Part shown: positions 13,548-27,100 of the stretch, in pieces
Position numbering within the stretch: the stretch's first letter is position 1
How the letters are laid out: every line of letters begins with the position of its first letter
DNA from: Branchiostoma lanceolatum
Lineage: Eukaryota; Chordata; Leptocardii; Amphioxiformes; Branchiostomatidae
Direction: 5' to 3'
Assembly: GCF_035083965.1 (NCBI RefSeq)
Contig: NC_089726.1
Location: forward strand, 13,769,501 to 13,833,500
DNA: 64,000 nucleotides
Notes under the pieces: model-generated
The model's database searches: none
Told to the model about the DNA's origin: nothing
Seen by the model: the letters and a program-made list of their open reading frames with translations, nothing else
Made by a program: the position numbers and the translations under genes

Positions 13548-16500
13548 ATGGTTCTGGATCTGGATCTGTTCCGTGTGGATCGGGGAGGAGATCCCAACAA
13601 GATCCGCGAGAATCAGTCCAAGCGGTACAAGGATGTGACGTTAGTTGACAACGTGGTCCAAGCCGACGAGCAGTGGAGAAAATGTGAGTTGCGCCCCCCT
13701 CCCACCCCCTACACGCCTACCATTTCTCAGTTCGCTTTTGGTTTCTTTCCAAACACTAAAACTTTTCTCTTGGTATTTAGAATATCACCAGGTACATAGA
13801 TATGTGCACATGTTAGGTCAAGGCTGCGCTGTTACTTGAACGAGTATTAGAAACGTAAACCGTGTTCCGCTAAGCAAAGATGATGCAACACATAGACACT
13901 GCCAATTGTGATAGGTAGAATACATTATTCATTGCCGCATATTTCGCTAATGTCAAATATCTTAAGATTTATCCTTAATGAATATTCTAAAACAAGCTAT
14001 ATTTTGAAAAGCTAAGTTTTTGACTCTGTTGATTAGTCCAACCAATCAAATGATTATCTTTGTTAAATTTATTGTTCTATCTAACATATTATGTAGGCTT
14101 GACTATATTTTCTATCACCCTAAATACAAAGTGCGGTACCAGGCAGACACACTGAACAGACTGAAGAACCTGTGCAGCAAGACTATAGGGGAGAAGATGA
14201 AGGTGGGTCCATTATTCTAACCTATACCATATGTACAGGCAACACCAATGATATGCACGATATTAAGGTGTAAAATAATATGACAGGAAACACTTGTCTT
14301 AGACATATATATTCTAGCTGTCTAACTTTTTTATGGAATAGAATGGTCCCTGCGTTTTTAGTAGAAAAATTGTAATAGCATTTTAAGAAACATGGACTGT
14401 ATACGTTATTGCTGTTAAACCAGAGTTGACTATGTCATAAAATCATAAAATGGTCAGTAATAAGACCACATGATTTATGTATGGATCATACAGTATGCTA
14501 AATAAAGCGTCTATGATAAAGTACCTATTATGATTGCCAGTATGCACATATACAGAGCCCAAGGCTAGCAAACCAGTGCTGAATATATGTAATTAGTGCT
14601 CGCTTGCATATGCAATAAAATCATTATATTGGCTAGCACTTAGTAGTGGTGCTGTTCAACCAGTTTTCCGGCAAAGCAATGCCGTGAAATGCATATTTGC
14701 AATTTTCAAATGTCAAGCAATTTGCTGAAGCTTTCCCTAAGCAAAACGCATCTCCCAAGACAAGCTTAAGTGTATCCAACTATCCATATGTGTGTGCCTC
14801 TATAAAGTGTGTCAAAGTGTGCCACCATAAAACTCAAATATATGTCCTGTGACAAACTGGGTCTGGGTGTTGATTATTGTCCCTGTTGTATGGTAGTTCA
14901 CTATGATTGGTAATACCAGAAGATTTGTTGTTTCCAAATTTTATCTGAACAATCTTGGTTTTTCTTTACACCTGTAGAAAAAGGAACCAGTTGGTGAGGA
15001 GAGTGACTCTCCTCTTACAGAGGATGAACTGGAAAAGCTGACTCCAGAAGCCTTACAGGTAACAAACCATACATGTACTTAGGCCACACCAATTTAATTT
15101 CTTGGTTAACGGATTTTTATTTTCCAAAAAAAAAAAAAAAAATTTAGAAAAAAAAAATCATGAAAACAGAAGGCTGGCCCAGCCCTCTGTTTTTATGATT
15201 TTTTTTTCTAAAATTCTTTTTTTTGGGAAAATAAAAATCCGTTAACCAAGAAATTAAATTGGTGTGGCCTTAGTTGCTCTTGTACAATTCCTGCACGAAT
15301 GCATCCTTAGCTTGTTCAATCACTCAGCAAGTCTTTAAAAATGGGGCAGTGCTGTTGTGCCTTTTAACACTCTAAAAGGGAAAACTTCTGAAAAGAGTTT
15401 CGAAGGCTTTTCTTTATTTTTCAGGCAATGTCTGTGAACCAGATAAAGCAGATCCGGACCATCATCGACAAGTCCATCCTGCAGAACACTGCAGGACGGG
15501 CGGAGGTGGAGAAAAACCGGCAGGAAAACCTGAAGGAGATCGGAAACATTCTTCACGCCGATGTTCCCATTAGTAATGATGAGGTGGGTTCATACATGTA
15601 GCTTAGAATTACATTTTGTACATCTGTGATAACGAGATGAGTGTTGGTGATGATACTAGTATTACATTATGATGATGTACTACAGACTCCAAATCTGCAA
15701 ACGTATGTCCTGTGTCTTGCTTGCAGTTGAAGTTGTGATTTTGAATGTGTACATTATTTAGGATGAGGATAACAGAACAGAAAGGACGTATGGGGACTGT
15801 ACTGTGAGGAAAAAGTACTCCCATGTTGACCTGATCACCATGATTGATGGGTATGATGGAGAGAGGGGCGCGGTCACTGCTGGCAGCAGGGGCTATTACA
15901 TGAAGGTAGGCAGTGCTCACTTCTCGCTACTACAGGACAACTTGTTTCTGTTGGCCCAATAGTACTTTAGAATTGTAGTGTTTATGAAAAGCACAAAATT
16001 AAGGCAAACGTTAAGTTTGGATATATGGTTTTCAACATTTAAAAGTGCTCTGTAGCTGGTATCAAGTTTAAACACACATGACAGTTGGACAGGTATGGTT
16101 CACAGTTAAGACTTCGACCATCCTGTTTTTAGTACCCACCTAACAGGCATTGTATCAGTGAGTTTCCTTCAATAGTCATTGTTCCATTGCAGGGAATAGC
16201 TGTGTTCCTGGAGCATGCCCTGATCCAGTATGCCATGCGGATCCTGTATGAGAAGGGTTACACGGCCCTGTACACGCCCTTCTTCATGAAGAAGGATGTC
16301 ATGTCAGAGGTCGCACAGCTCAGCCAGTTTGATGATGAGTTGTACAAGGTACGGACATTTTAACATGAAGGCTTACCATAACTATTGAGAGATCATGGTT
16401 GAATGTTTCTTGGCCAGGCACCTTAACCATTACGTTAATATGAGGTCACACTATGCTTATCTTGACATTGATTTGTCTGTCGCAACCCTTTGAAACCTGT

Positions 16501-18409
16501 CCTAAAAGATGGAATACTTCCCCAAGAAACAATACCGTTACAGTACAGAATTTAGCTCTAAAATGTGCTTCTCTCTGTGGATTAGGCAACCACTCCGTGT
16601 CTCATGCAATATGGTCTTTGCTACAACAGGTTATAGGAAAGGGTAGCGAAAAAGGAGACGACCAAACGGAGGATGTCAAGTACCTCATTGCCACATCGGA
16701 ACAGCCAATTGCAGCGTTTCATCGCGATGAGTGGATGAAGCCCGAAGACCTACCAATCAAGTACGCTGGGATGTCAACGTGTTTCCGACAGGAGGTCGGA
16801 TCACACGGGCGTGACACGAGAGGGATCTTCAGGGTGCACCAGTTCGAAAAGGTACAATCTAAAGATCACTTTTCAACATACACATGCCTGAAAGTATGTT
16901 AGTATGTTTGATTTGTAATGGTGCCATTGTAAACTGAAGAAAATTGAGTTCTGAATGTATTGTGTTTGTTTCCTTTAAACTTGAAGGATACTGAACACAC
17001 TGTTTTCCTTGCTAGGTCGAACAGTTTGTGCTCTCAAAGCCAGATGACTCCTGGGGTCTGTTTCATGAGATGATTGGCAATGCTGAAGAGTTCTACAAGA
17101 ATCTGGGCATTCCTTACCGCATTGTCAACATTGTGTCAGGTACGTTTTTGAAGCAAGAAAACACTGCTCTCAGTACCTGACCCATGTAGTTTGCGTATTG
17201 GACACTCTGGGATGTTATAGTCCAAAGAATCATTGATTTTGAATTCTAAGGACACATTACTTTACTGGTAGCAACATATAGATATTTAATTCTTCTAATT
17301 CTATGTCTATTCATTCTGTTTTAGCATGTTGTACTTTTGATTGTCCTGAATGCTTGAATGGTTAAGACATTTCCATGTGGTTTTGCTGACTCATTTAGGA
17401 GCATTGAACAACGCAGCCGCCATGAAGTATGACCTGGAGGCTTGGTTCCCTGGGTCGGGTGCGTTCCGCGAGCTGGTGTCGTGTTCCAACTGTCTGGACT
17501 ACCAGGCGCGGCGACTACTGGTGCGGTACGGACAGACCAAGAAGATGAACGAAAAGGTTGGACATTGATTCCTTAGACATAAGAACTTACACATCTTCAA
17601 ACATAAAGAGTAACTCAAACTGAGGTGTTTTTTTAAGGTTATATTAATGGTAATGAAGTTTATTGCATATTTTTGCCCCACTTGGGCTAAATGCAGTAAG
17701 TTAGATACAAGAGAGTAGTAGGGAAACTATGCTATGTTTTATCTATACATGTACCTATCGTTGTTGACAAGTATAATGACCTGTGTTTTGTCTGTTTCCA
17801 GCCTGAGTTTGTGCACATGTTGAACGCCACCATGTGTGCCACCACCAGAGTCATCTGTGCCATCCTAGAGAACCACCAGACTGAAGAGGGTATCGTCATC
17901 CCTGAGGTACTCAGGCAGTTTATGCCAGGTAAAAGCGAAACAAAGATGTCGGGAAAGCTAATGAGACAATGAATCATTTGAAGTATTTTGATGTGGTTGG
18001 TCAGAAAATTGCAGATCTTTTTTAAAAATGTTTTGTAGAACTGGCCACAATATGGATGGGGGGTGGGGGGGGGCATCAACCCCTTTGCAAGTTGCTCCCA
18101 CACACCAAAAACAACAATACAGTATATTTTTAACAATGGTCACATACAAGTATCAACTGTATTTACAAAAATATACATGTATTATCGTATTGACATTAAC
18201 ATGTCTTTTGGAACTGACGGCAAACTTTTCTCATTTTAGGTGCAACTGAGTTCATACCGTTTGTGAAGCCAGCACCGATAGAGGAACAGGCCACCAAGAA
18301 AAAGAAAAAAGAAGGGAAGAAGAAGGAGAAGGTCAAACCCACTCAGGATGGTACAGAGGCGGAGAAGGTCACGGAACAAGTCCAAAACATGGCCGTGAAC
18401 GAAAACTAG
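13548..18409 (+). CDS. SARS1: Seryl-tRNA synthetase, cytoplasmic (SerRS), 11 coding exons, complete
   Basis: Charges tRNA-Ser (and the selenocysteine tRNA) with serine in the cytosol. Coding exons: 13548-13683, 14132-14202, 14978-15058, 15425-15583, 15762-15905, 16193-16348, 16630-16851, 17016-17139, 17399-17556, 17802-17928, 18240-18409. All junctions are GT-AG, phases agree, and the joined frame is 515 aa against 514 in human. The N-terminus [16 protein letters not shown] is almost the vertebrate one. The tRNA-binding coiled-coil arm occupies about residues 1-120. Class II motif 1 lies in exon 6 (near [12 protein letters not shown]), motif 2 at about 299-323 ([18 protein letters not shown]), and motif 3 at about 380-410 ([15 protein letters not shown]). 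After residue 475 a lysine-rich tail resembles the vertebrate C-terminal extension that carries a nuclear-localisation signal. Start chosen by homology; context CACAATGG. Exon 2 is joined in the phase that gives [12 protein letters not shown]. Confidence 0.97.
15081..15270. mobile_element. Near-palindromic MITE in SARS1 intron 3 (GGCCACACC family, copy 1)
   Basis: The whole 190 bp folds on itself. The left arm starts AGGCCACACCAATTTAATTT and the right arm is its reverse complement ending GGTGTGGCCT. The arms continue through GGTTAACGGATTTTTATTTTCC and opposing A/T runs to a centre at GGCTGGCCCAGCC (about 15,170-15,185). The ends are flanked by TTA on the left (TTA-GGCC) and TTA on the right (GGCC-TTA). 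A 3-bp TTA duplication and GGCC-starting ends fit PIF/Harbinger-type non-autonomous elements. It is spliced out with intron 3. Confidence 0.85.
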
Positions 18410-18441
18410 AAATAGGTAACCCTGTAGTCTAGGCTAGTATG

Positions 18442-18508
18442 AATAAATGAATTACTCAACAATGCTGTCTTCCTTTTCTTTATATGCACCAAACTGTGTT
18501 TGAATAAA
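18442..18508 (+). other. Polyadenylation signals of SARS1
   Basis: AATAAA hexamers at 18,442-18,447 and 18,503-18,508 lie 33 and 94 bp after the stop codon, implying a short 3' UTR. Confidence 0.6.
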
Positions 18509-20826
18509 TGTACTATTTAATTATCACTTGGTGTCTTTCAAAATGTGGAGGAAGTTTGGTGGGTTTCATATGATATGTCAACCACTATTAAAGTAACGGG
18601 AAGGTTCTCCTTTATTTGCTACTGTTATTTGTTCCCATAATGGTGCATAAGCTGTCATGACATTACTGTTATCTTCATTAGAATAACCTCTATTTGGACA
18701 AAAACTGAATTGAAGGTTGGTTCTGGAAGTGATGATTTGAGTAAATACAACAGAAACATAATGCTATCACATCTTTATCGTACTTAACAAGATATTCATG
18801 TTGATGATATTAGTACAGATGCTAGTCTTTTCATTATATTTTCTTCTTGAATAACCTCTGAGCATTATGTTCCTTTTACTTGTTGCACTTTCAGCAGGAT
18901 GTCAATTATTGTAATTTATTGTCATTTTACATGATGAACATAGGGTGAAGCCTATCACTGTTACCAAATTCTACTACATATACTTCTCTGGGAAATAAAA
19001 ATGTTCTGACGTCTGGGGATGGATAAAGGTAACAAATTGTGTAAGATTAAAATGCATGTCTGTAACTTGTTAAGAATGCCTAAACAAAGGTCAGTAAACA
19101 AGCTTTGGGCACAGCTACCAGAGTATAATGATCCACTTTGTATTGAACTGAAAGTTAAATATTAGAGAAAAGCTGAAATAGTATGAACAGTATGTACCAC
19201 TTAATACAATTGTATTTGGTGCATTGAAAGACATATCTGTTTGCTGGCCTGTGGCACAATCTCCTGTCTCTGGGCTATGTAACATGTCAGTGGGAGGGCC
19301 AGGTTAAGTTTGATTTCATCAAGTTAAGATATTTCTTCCCAGAATGATGAGGGAACATGTATCAATACATGAAAGAACAGTTCCCTAGTAGGTCTGAATG
19401 CAGATTGGTACTGATCAATTGTTAGTGTGCTACAAAAAAGCTGTCAGCTGATCAGTGACAACACATCAAGCTAGAGGACTCTGGCAGCAAAGTATATGTG
19501 CACATCAAAAATTTTATACCAAAAATTTTCAACAATTTACTATTCATGAGAACTGTTCATTTAGTATTTAGTTCTACACACGAAAGCTGAAATTATTTGT
19601 CCAAGTTGCATTTCAGATGTCCTCTTTCACATAAAAATATCAGGTCATACCTGTATAAATAAGATTTTATTTTGACTGGTGTGTACTGTGATCAACGTTT
19701 AGTTAGATTTTGCATGATTAGAGATGAAAATGTTCTAATATTTGCCAACAAAGGGAATAACTTTCAAACAGGTGTAATGTATTACTGTGCCAGCCTAGCA
19801 TGCATGTAGAACATGAGATATAAAAGAGAGTAAAATACATATTTGGTCAATGGTATTACAGATGTATCATGAGGGGACCAACTGTTTTCCAACAAGACTG
19901 AATAAATAGTTGATGTTGTGACATTGGAAGGTATTCATGTATTGGAAGATATTAATGTATTGGAAAGATAATATCACTGGCTTATCATGTAAGATATGGA
20001 TAGGCATAAAAGCAAATGCTCTGTTTCCTGTATGCAAAATGCAATAAAGTTAATGTCCCTGGAACAGGTGATGGCTTACAAGTCTCTGAGTCACTGTCAT
20101 GTCATTCCCCTAAAGTTCTCTATGGGTGCAAGGCCAAATGTATAAAGCTTTCAGGGACATGGCATGAGCCAATAACAGCTGGTAACCAAATGAAGTCACC
20201 ATTTCGAAGCAGTGGTTGTCGATGCACACACCAATTCTTTATGTCCTTCAGAAATAGCAGCTCAATCCAAAAGAGAATGGTTGCATGTTCGTTAGATTTT
20301 TGTTTTGCAAAACCTGCAGAATAATTTTAAACTGTATGAAATTTTAAATGAATTTGATGGGGGTTGTGAAAACATTTTGAAGGACAAGCAGAAGTTGCCA
20401 AGGACTTTTCTCAGCTGACTCGTGCTATCACTACTATACTGGAACTGAGTGAGTGAACAATCCTCTTGCTGTGAGGTTTAGTTACACAAGCCTACTTCAA
20501 ATGTCCAAAATGTGTTCATCATTTTATGCCTGACAGTAGCCATGTGTTGCATGTGAAGAACAATATATAATAGTAATATCATTCATAAGTTCTGGACTTT
20601 CAAGTTTTTTCCAATGTTGCCTGCTTGTCTACCTACATGTATACATTTACATGCGTGTGTATTTCCATGTATTGTAGTACAAATGATATGTTACATCTTC
20701 ATCTCTGGAAGACACTTTTATTGAAGAAACTACCTTGTCAACAGAATAACATCAATATTTCCAAAAAGTATGCAATCATACATAAAATCTGGACGAGTTG
20801 ATCAGATATGGTATGACATTTTTTAC
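18509..20826. other. Convergent intergenic region between SARS1 and ASZ1
   Basis: AT-rich DNA with no recognised gene on either strand. A 102-codon plus-strand frame near 20,016 has no domain or coding bias. A short near-duplication (GTATTGGAAGATATTAATGT) occurs near 19,940. The region is bounded by the poly(A) signals of the two converging genes. Confidence 0.5.
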
Positions 20827-20832
20827 TTTATT
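20827..20832 (-). other. Candidate ASZ1 polyadenylation signal
   Basis: AATAAA on the minus strand (TTTATT on plus), 272 bp beyond the ASZ1 stop codon. A second copy lies near 20,717. Confidence 0.4.
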
Positions 20833-21103
20833 CAACAGCAGTATCAAATGTTAAATATAACGTAACAATTTCCGCAAGCATGACAACATTAATGTCAAGT
20901 ATACAAATCCACTGAGTTGAAAAGTGATATCTTGGTAATCTTAGTACATGTTTGGCACATTGAACAGCTGTATTCAAAATGTATCTGAGAAATATGCCTC
21001 CAGGTTAATAATGAACAAACAAAAAATAAATAAATATTAGATGGTAGAAATGTGTTAAGTAGACTCTTTGCTGGACGTTCTTGATGTGAAGTTCCTGATG
21101 TTT

Positions 21104-24100
21104 CTACCAGAACTTCCTGCAGTACAGTCCGACCAAGGCCCCGGCAGCAGCCAGGCTGAGGACCAGTCTTACTGTGCCCGACCCCTGGTTATCTGTGCAC
21201 GGGTCCGACACCAAGTCTGCTGGCACTACATCACTCGAGTTCGTCATCTGAAAATTATAGACAACTTTGTTGAATCTTTATGTCTTAGATAATTTTAGGA
21301 GTTTAGAGAAATTAGTAACCTGCCTGTCTAATATAGAGTTAAAAATTTGGTCTAACGACAACTTCCACAAGACAACCATCGGCACAAGACGACCACTTTC
21401 ACTTGGTCCCGATTTATTCCCCCATAGACACAAGCATTAAGAGATTTGTCCAGAACAACCACTTTGACTGTACTATCTAATATACTATTTCCCCCAGTCT
21501 ACAAAGTGTTCCGAAAAATGTTGCCCTACAGTTGTACCTGTATTAGCCTAGTTTTCAGCCCCCTCAGCTCCTGATGTAAGCCTCGCACAGTCTCCAGCAC
21601 ATCTGAAGTCTGCTCACTCAAGCACTGAACAGAGTTCACATTCTGGAAACAGGAAGTATTGACAGGACTGACCATTCAACCTACAACTTTTGTTTGCAAC
21701 TATTCAATGTCGCTCCTTAACATACAAAGTGTAATAGTCATGGCAAGGATCAACTTTGTTATCAATGTCTAACTTTAACATTCAGACAGTTGGACTGAGC
21801 TGAAGAGTACAGCACAATGCAGGAGAACTATAACGTTAACTATGAAGAATCTAATAAGAGTAAAATGACAACAAGCCCACCTCCCGCGGGTCCATCATGT
21901 GTGGCTTGTCGTCCAGTTCTTCGTGGATGTACGCCACGGTGCTGGCGATGTAGCTCACGTGCCGAGTGATGTTGGACAGCATCACGACAGCCTCGTCGCA
22001 TCTGTGGTAGAGGATCATGGTTGATAATATTCACAACATCTAAACTTTTTTTTTCAGCTTTTGTGGACTTTTTCACTCTACGAAGTTCTCTAAAACCTCA
22101 CTTTCAAAGTCTGAAGATATCTAGGGTACCTTACATGATATTCCAACATTTTATTACTTTACCACTTAAACCTTTACTGACCTGATACCTGCCTTCCCCT
22201 GCGGGCGCGGCAGGCTGCTCTTCTCCCAGTCCCTCTTGTGAACGTCGCGTACGGCGGCGAGCAGCGTCTTCTGTACACCAACCTGCCGGATACCCATCTA
22301 CACAACATGGGGAGATGTGTGGGTTTATTGTAACATGTTATCTAACACATAATCTTACTTAAAGATACTTTTGAAGGAAATGTCAGTAATAGAATACTTG
22401 AAAATATCCATCCATACCACATAACACCACACCACACCCGTGACCAAATCTAATACCAGACCAAACCACATCAAACCATACCTTGTCTAGTTCTTCAGCC
22501 TTGATCTTCAAAAGGTCAGCAAATGTTACAGCATGCTCCTGCATACATGCACAAAATACACTACTTATTCCCTGTGGTGGTAGAATGTTATACATGTATA
22601 AATTATCTCTTGACCTTAATTAAACTTGATCATTTACTGATGATTTTTGACAGTACATTTTTATAAGTGTAGCTTTACTTATAGTCACATCTGATACTCC
22701 TCCTTTAGGGAAAAACAGCAAGAAAAATACTGATTGTGCCGACGTGTTTCTTACCTGGAAGACAGGCACCAGATGTCCCAGCTGTAGACCATACAGGAAC
22801 ATCTCCAGATCTCCATACCGAGCGTAGGACCTGGAACATATCATACATCACTCTCAGGTCATGGCACACAGGCAGAACCTTTTTTGTCAGACTTCCCGTG
22901 ATACATGGATATGTTCATGATGATGATGATCACATACCCACACATATAAACTCTAACTAAGCAGACATTTGGTGAAACACAGACTCAGACAAAGTGAAGT
23001 CATAAGGCCCATTTGTACTAAAGATGGTTGTGTTTTCCAAAACTCTTATTTGCATATTACTTTTTCAAACATTGCTCAGCAGATCACAAGACAAAAATAA
23101 ACTGACAGTGAAAATACAGTTATGATTTAAGCCCCAGACAGTACATAGTTGAGACTGTGCTATGCCGTGTGCCGTACATACCGTGTGCTGTCCCTTGTGG
23201 TGCTGTCCCCTGCCTGCTGTACCAGGCTACACAGCTCCTCGTCAGTCTGCTGCAACATCAGGGCTGGTCCTGACGGCCTGCAGGAATCACCATGGCAACA
23301 ATAGAATAGAAATGTCATATATGGCACGACAAGTCTACAGATGTGACTAAGGCTGAAAAAATATGGAAAAGCAGGCTGACAAAATCACCCAAACAAGCTT
23401 TAGCTGGACAACTTAAGTGTTAATGCTGTTGTACTAGAGACGTTTTGATGTTGCAAGAAAGACTCTTTTCAAAGAAACACTAGAAAGAGAAGAAGTCTCA
23501 CCCATTTCCAACCCCATTCACCATAGAACTGGTCTCTCTGGTAGGTGATGGCCAGGCTATTGGAGGTCGAGAGGCAACAGGCCCAGCATCTATAGGCCTG
23601 GCTGCTAAAGGCCCAGCATCTATAGGCCTGGGTCCAACAGGCCCAGTTACTACAGGCTCAGTCACTTCAGACCCAGTCACTACAGGCACAGAGCCTGTTG
23701 GATCAGATGGTCTGCTGACACCTACTAACAGGTTGACAATCTGGACAAACAGGTACAGAAATGATAGAATGTGACTGTTTAAATCATTACGGTATTGCTG
23801 TTTTAAAGACATAAAATTCTTGGCCCAAGTTTTCATTAATCAACCACCCTGTAAACATTACCCTAACAATGAAGTTTTGCTATAGGAACAACTTATGCAC
23901 AGAAAATGTAAACTGTGCACTGCAGTGCATATGTCTTGAATTACTTAAGAAGTTCATTTTCAGGCCAAACTTGCACACTAATGCTAGAGATGTCTTGAAT
24001 TGCTAACCTCTTGATACCCCCTCGCAGATGCGAGGTCAACGGGTCTCGTCCCATCAATGGTGACTTTCTCTGGATCAGCGCCCCCTGACAACAGCGTCTG

Positions 24101-27100
24101 AACTGCAGCCTTATGGCCCTTGCTAGAAGCCCAACACAGTGCCTAAGTAGAAAAAAAGGATGTTTCAACATTCACTTTCATTTTTTTCTAGATGCAGCTG
24201 ATGCAACAACTTTATCTCTAGTTCGGTGGTCCTAAACGCTCTCATCATCCTCTCATCTCCATTGGATTACATGTTCTTACTTTGCTTGTTGTGAGTATGC
24301 TTGCAGCTTTCAAACAATGATGTGTGTACAAACTTCTGAGACCTAAATCAGGCTACTTTAGGCCACACCAATTTAATTTCTTGGTTAACAGATTTTTTTA
24401 AAAATTTTAGCACGAGGACATCATTAAAACGGAAAGCTGGGGGGAAAACTTGCACCTGACCATGTTCACTCCCTGAAACTGTGTGCACCAGTACAAACTT
24501 TCCTCTGAGATTCTGTTTTCATGTTGATTTTCCAATCTAGCATTTTTTCAAAAATTCTGTTAAGAAATCAAATTGGTGTGGCCTTATGTGTGCCAAAATT
24601 GTACATGTACACAGGTAATTTTGAGTACTAGATCTTAAGACCATGTTTCAGATCATGTCACACATCTACACAAAGAATATTAATGTCTGGTTACGGTCCA
24701 TCCTCTGGAGTCCTGCTTGTTGACCTCTGCCCCCTGTCCCATGAGCCTCTGCACCACCCCTGCCTTCCCCTCTCTTGCTGCATACATCACTGCTGTCATG
24801 TGATACCTGGAAACAAAAACTTCTCATGAGGCATGGTCTGAGGTGAACATTGTCTATAGGTCTTCAAATAAGTGAAGACTCACAAAAACAGATTATGATA
24901 ATGCAGGGAATAAGTTGCAAGGAATGCAGGTAAATTTCCACACTAGATAATAAATGCTGACAAGGAAACAGGTCTTACTAGGATTTGAAGTCCTGAGGTT
25001 ATATTGAGTTGGGACACAACAGTGAAAACAGAAACAAAAGGTAAAACAGAAAGTAGATATGTGAGTTTTATAACAAGAAAAATCACAGGAATGGAAGAGC
25101 ATTATGCATGTGACTCAAGCAATCAGCACAAAACATTGTCCTTGGCTTTTATCTTAAGTTTAAAACCAACAATAGAGTAATGACCCTGTATGTTGTTTGT
25201 GGTATATATAGCCCTCATGGTCCAAAGAAGATAGCAGTGTACTAAACCAGATAGTGTTGCTCGCTCTAAATTAATAAAAAAGTTTCTAAAGTTTTTGAAA
25301 GTTGTGAGCTGTGATGCAGACCTATCGTGGCTGTTGACATTCACATCCTTCTGCAGCAGCAGTTCTATACAGGGCAGCATGTCCTGGTCCGACTGCTGAC
25401 TGGTGCAGGCACACATCAGCACACTGTAGTGATCTGGAGGGGAGGGGGGCAGAGAGGGATGGATATTACTGTGTCCTTCATAATACCATAGCCTTCAAAA
25501 TGTGTTCAGAGCAGCTATCAAGCTAGTCTAGATGTTGAATGTAAAAGTTTAGCTCTGAGACTTTTCCCGACCTTTATGGAAGTTGGGATCTGCCCCCTTC
25601 TCCAGTAGAAACTCCAGGATGGTCCTGTGGCTGCCCTGGGCGGCGTACATCAGGGGCGTCCACTTGGATGATAAGACTACATCAGGGTCCAGGCCTGGGG
25701 ATGGAGGTTGAAACAAACACAGGTCTTTTTGTATTAAATAATCTTATTTATTATTCGTAGGTTAGAGAAAGCATGGTCAATAATAGAGCAAACTTCCTAG
25801 TCCTTATTTTTGAAAACAAAAAACAAGTTTAGGTTCTGACCAGCTTGAACCAGTTCCCTAACACGGTTCAGGTCGCCCCGCATCACGGCCACCTTCAGGT
25901 CATCTGGGGACATGGGATGGCCGTCTTCGTTCCGCGGTCGAGGGGCCGCCGGTTTGTCCTGTCTGGTAAATGGAGACCGGCCTGTCTGGGGTGCCGGTTT
26001 GGCAGGTGGTGTTCCCGATGTGAGGTTCCCGTCGCCATGGGAGAAGTTGTTGTCACAGCTCATGGACAGGCCACTGGATGGTGGAGACAGCTGGAGGGAT
26101 AAAGAAGAGTTTAGGATGTACACAGTTCTTGATACAGTAGTTGCAAGGTTATAAACCTCCTTGATAGTTGGTTGTGAAAGTTAAACTTCAACCAGTTAGT
26201 TACAGTCATGGAAAACCCCTACAAGAATACCAGCTGTGCTGTATTATCAAATCGATTTACGTGAAATATTTGATTCAAGAAACAATTAGCTAATGCCTAG
26301 CCCAGTTCAATATATTGATATTTTATTTATTTATTTATTTATGAAATATTTCCCGAAGTCTCGCAATGAGATGATTCTAGCGATGTAATGTTACGAAAAA
26401 GAGAGATAAATGAGACTTCGGATCGGCAACAAGCAACGTCGAAACTGTCCATCATCCTAAGGCTCTCTTTACATTATACTTTTGCCGTCAACGCCACTGG
26501 CGTCAGCGCCACTGGCGACAGCGGGAACCCCGTGTAAAGACAATTCCCGTCGACGTAGTCCCGCTGTCAACAAATTTTCTCCCGTCAGCTTCGAAGCCGT
26601 CGCCCGTCAGCACAGCGGGAGTCCCCGTCAACTTCAAACTCCGTCTAAAGAGAATACGTCGGGCTCGCGTCAGCGGCAGTCAGGGTTTCGGCGATTAGCA
26701 TAAAGCACGCGTTGATTAGCATACTGTAAGTCTACTTAGATCCCCGGTATATATAGAGAGAGAGAGATTCGCGGGATCCGCGGCGACTTTTGTGCCGTGC
26801 ATTCATTTCCCCGCGGATATATTTATCGTACTTGTGCCCCCCTCCCCACATTTACGAGTGATGAGCATGGAATATCTACACATAAACAAGGCTTTGCATT
26901 GTAGTTTAATACGGGCGGGGAGACGCCGTCTACCGTTGTACAATCATACAATTTTGTTTCTTGCTTTTGTTATGCTTACGCCCGATACTTTCTACAAGAT
27001 GGCGAAATGCAAGCACCGCAGGTGTCTGTCAGATTTCCGGGCGGTGTGTCTAGAGACGTCGCGACAGCGGCCTCCCGACAGCGGGAAATTTCGCCGCTGA

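Noticed and set aside
18055..18075. G-run in SARS1 intron 10 as a G-quadruplex
   Set aside because: Simple poly-G tract in an intron with no supporting context.
22182..22297. Alternative ASZ1 exon 11 donor at GCAG|GTATCA
   Set aside because: It would put the next exon into a frame with an early stop; CAG|GTCAGT keeps the frame and gives the conserved helix.
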